Of a DNA stretch of 64,000 nt, positions 63,902 to 64,000 are shown piece by piece; the first letter of the stretch is position 1, and each line of letters opens with the position of its first letter. The stretch lies in NCBI RefSeq assembly GCF_016403105.1, contig NZ_CP046155.1, positions 1,488,001-1,552,000 on the forward strand, in the 5' to 3' direction. The notes under the pieces are model-generated. The model was not told where the DNA came from. It made no database searches and worked only from the letters and a program-made list of their open reading frames with translations. The stretch comes from Leptolyngbya sp. BL0902 (lineage in GTDB: Bacteria; Cyanobacteriota; Cyanobacteriia; Phormidesmidales; Phormidesmidaceae). A program made the position numbers and the translations under genes.

Positions 63902-64000
63902 CTAAAACTGGTAGCCCACCTCTGCAAAATTGGCGATTAGGGCAAGATTGGCGTGCTCTAAGCTGGTGACAAGCCAGGGCACCTCTCCGCACAACCGCCG
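63902..64000 (-). CDS. 3' end of an unidentified gene running in from the right edge
   Basis: The minus strand from the window edge reads 32 codons without a stop and then TAG. The peptide ends ...WLVTSLEHANLALIANFAE...GYQF. Codon choice looks coding, and the spacing (58 bases) to the L,D-transpeptidase start would suit an operon. Too short to name a family. Confidence 0.5.
   Translation of the reverse strand, partial: RRLCGEVPWLVTSLEHANLALIANFAEVGYQF

Overview
The window is a GC-rich stretch of cyanobacterial chromosome. Evidence for the assignment: a lycopene cyclase of the cyanobacterial CrtL type, a DUF3611 protein, a CPP1-like protein (chaperone of protochlorophyllide oxidoreductase), an ArsC whose cysteines fall at 8/80/82 as in Synechocystis, a KaiB-domain protein, and many families found mainly in cyanobacteria and plastids. 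Several proteins carry long Pro/Gln or low-complexity linkers. That style would fit a filamentous Leptolyngbya/Prochlorothrix-like lineage, but I cannot name the species. I saw no transposase, integrase, CRISPR array, rRNA or clear pseudogene. The gene at the left edge is cut by the window, and the tail of another gene is present at the right edge.

Layout. 1-6.4 kb: minus-strand housekeeping and redox genes (ABC-class ATPase, glutathione S-transferase, YajQ, MAPEG, DprA-like, peptide deformylase, EamA exporter). 6.5-7 kb: initiator tRNA-Met with a terminator. 7.1-11.7 kb: phosphate uptake operon pstS-C-A-B, with a tandem Pho-box array far upstream of pstS. 11.7-18.7 kb: a GAF-GGDEF diguanylate cyclase, 5-formyl-THF cyclo-ligase, XdhC, RlmD, LpxD, RsmG and a CbiO-like ATPase. 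18.9-25.2 kb: TPR protein, DUF3611, lycopene cyclase, SulP transporter, and an isolated TerB plus GvpL/F pair. 25.5-36.8 kb: HAD, GDSL, LCP, mannose-1-phosphate guanylyltransferase, a phosphoketolase-like enzyme, Upp, ProS and TenA.

36.8-43 kb is the most interesting part. It holds HisB, a KaiB-domain fusion that overlaps pilT, and then a compact three-gene unit: thioredoxin-like [2Fe-2S] protein, PAS protein, SpoIIE-type phosphatase. A ComFB-like gene lies upstream. The trio resembles the regulatory genes that accompany electron-bifurcating hydrogenases in Firmicutes, but no hydrogenase is present here. It may be a redox-to-phosphosignal module in its own right, sitting beside the pilus retraction motor and a clock-type domain.

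43-53.6 kb: an alpha/beta-hydrolase-like protein, DnaA, membrane and HAD proteins, UbiB kinase, CapA and a CPA2 antiporter preceded by a pyrimidine-only repeat. 53.7-56.4 kb: a MEKHLA protein, then an arsenic locus (arsR, a promoter whose spacer is filled by a dyad, acr3, arsC) ending in an apparently unannotated 38-codon membrane peptide gene that overlaps arsC by four bases. 56.6-64 kb: fructose-1,6-bisphosphatase, CPP1-like, then cell-wall and carbon genes (DacB, polyphosphate glucokinase, GH24 lysozyme with three peptidoglycan-binding repeats, pentapeptide protein, L,D-transpeptidase).

Limits: all assignments come from reading the translated sequences and motifs. No alignment, database search, folding or composition calculation was run.
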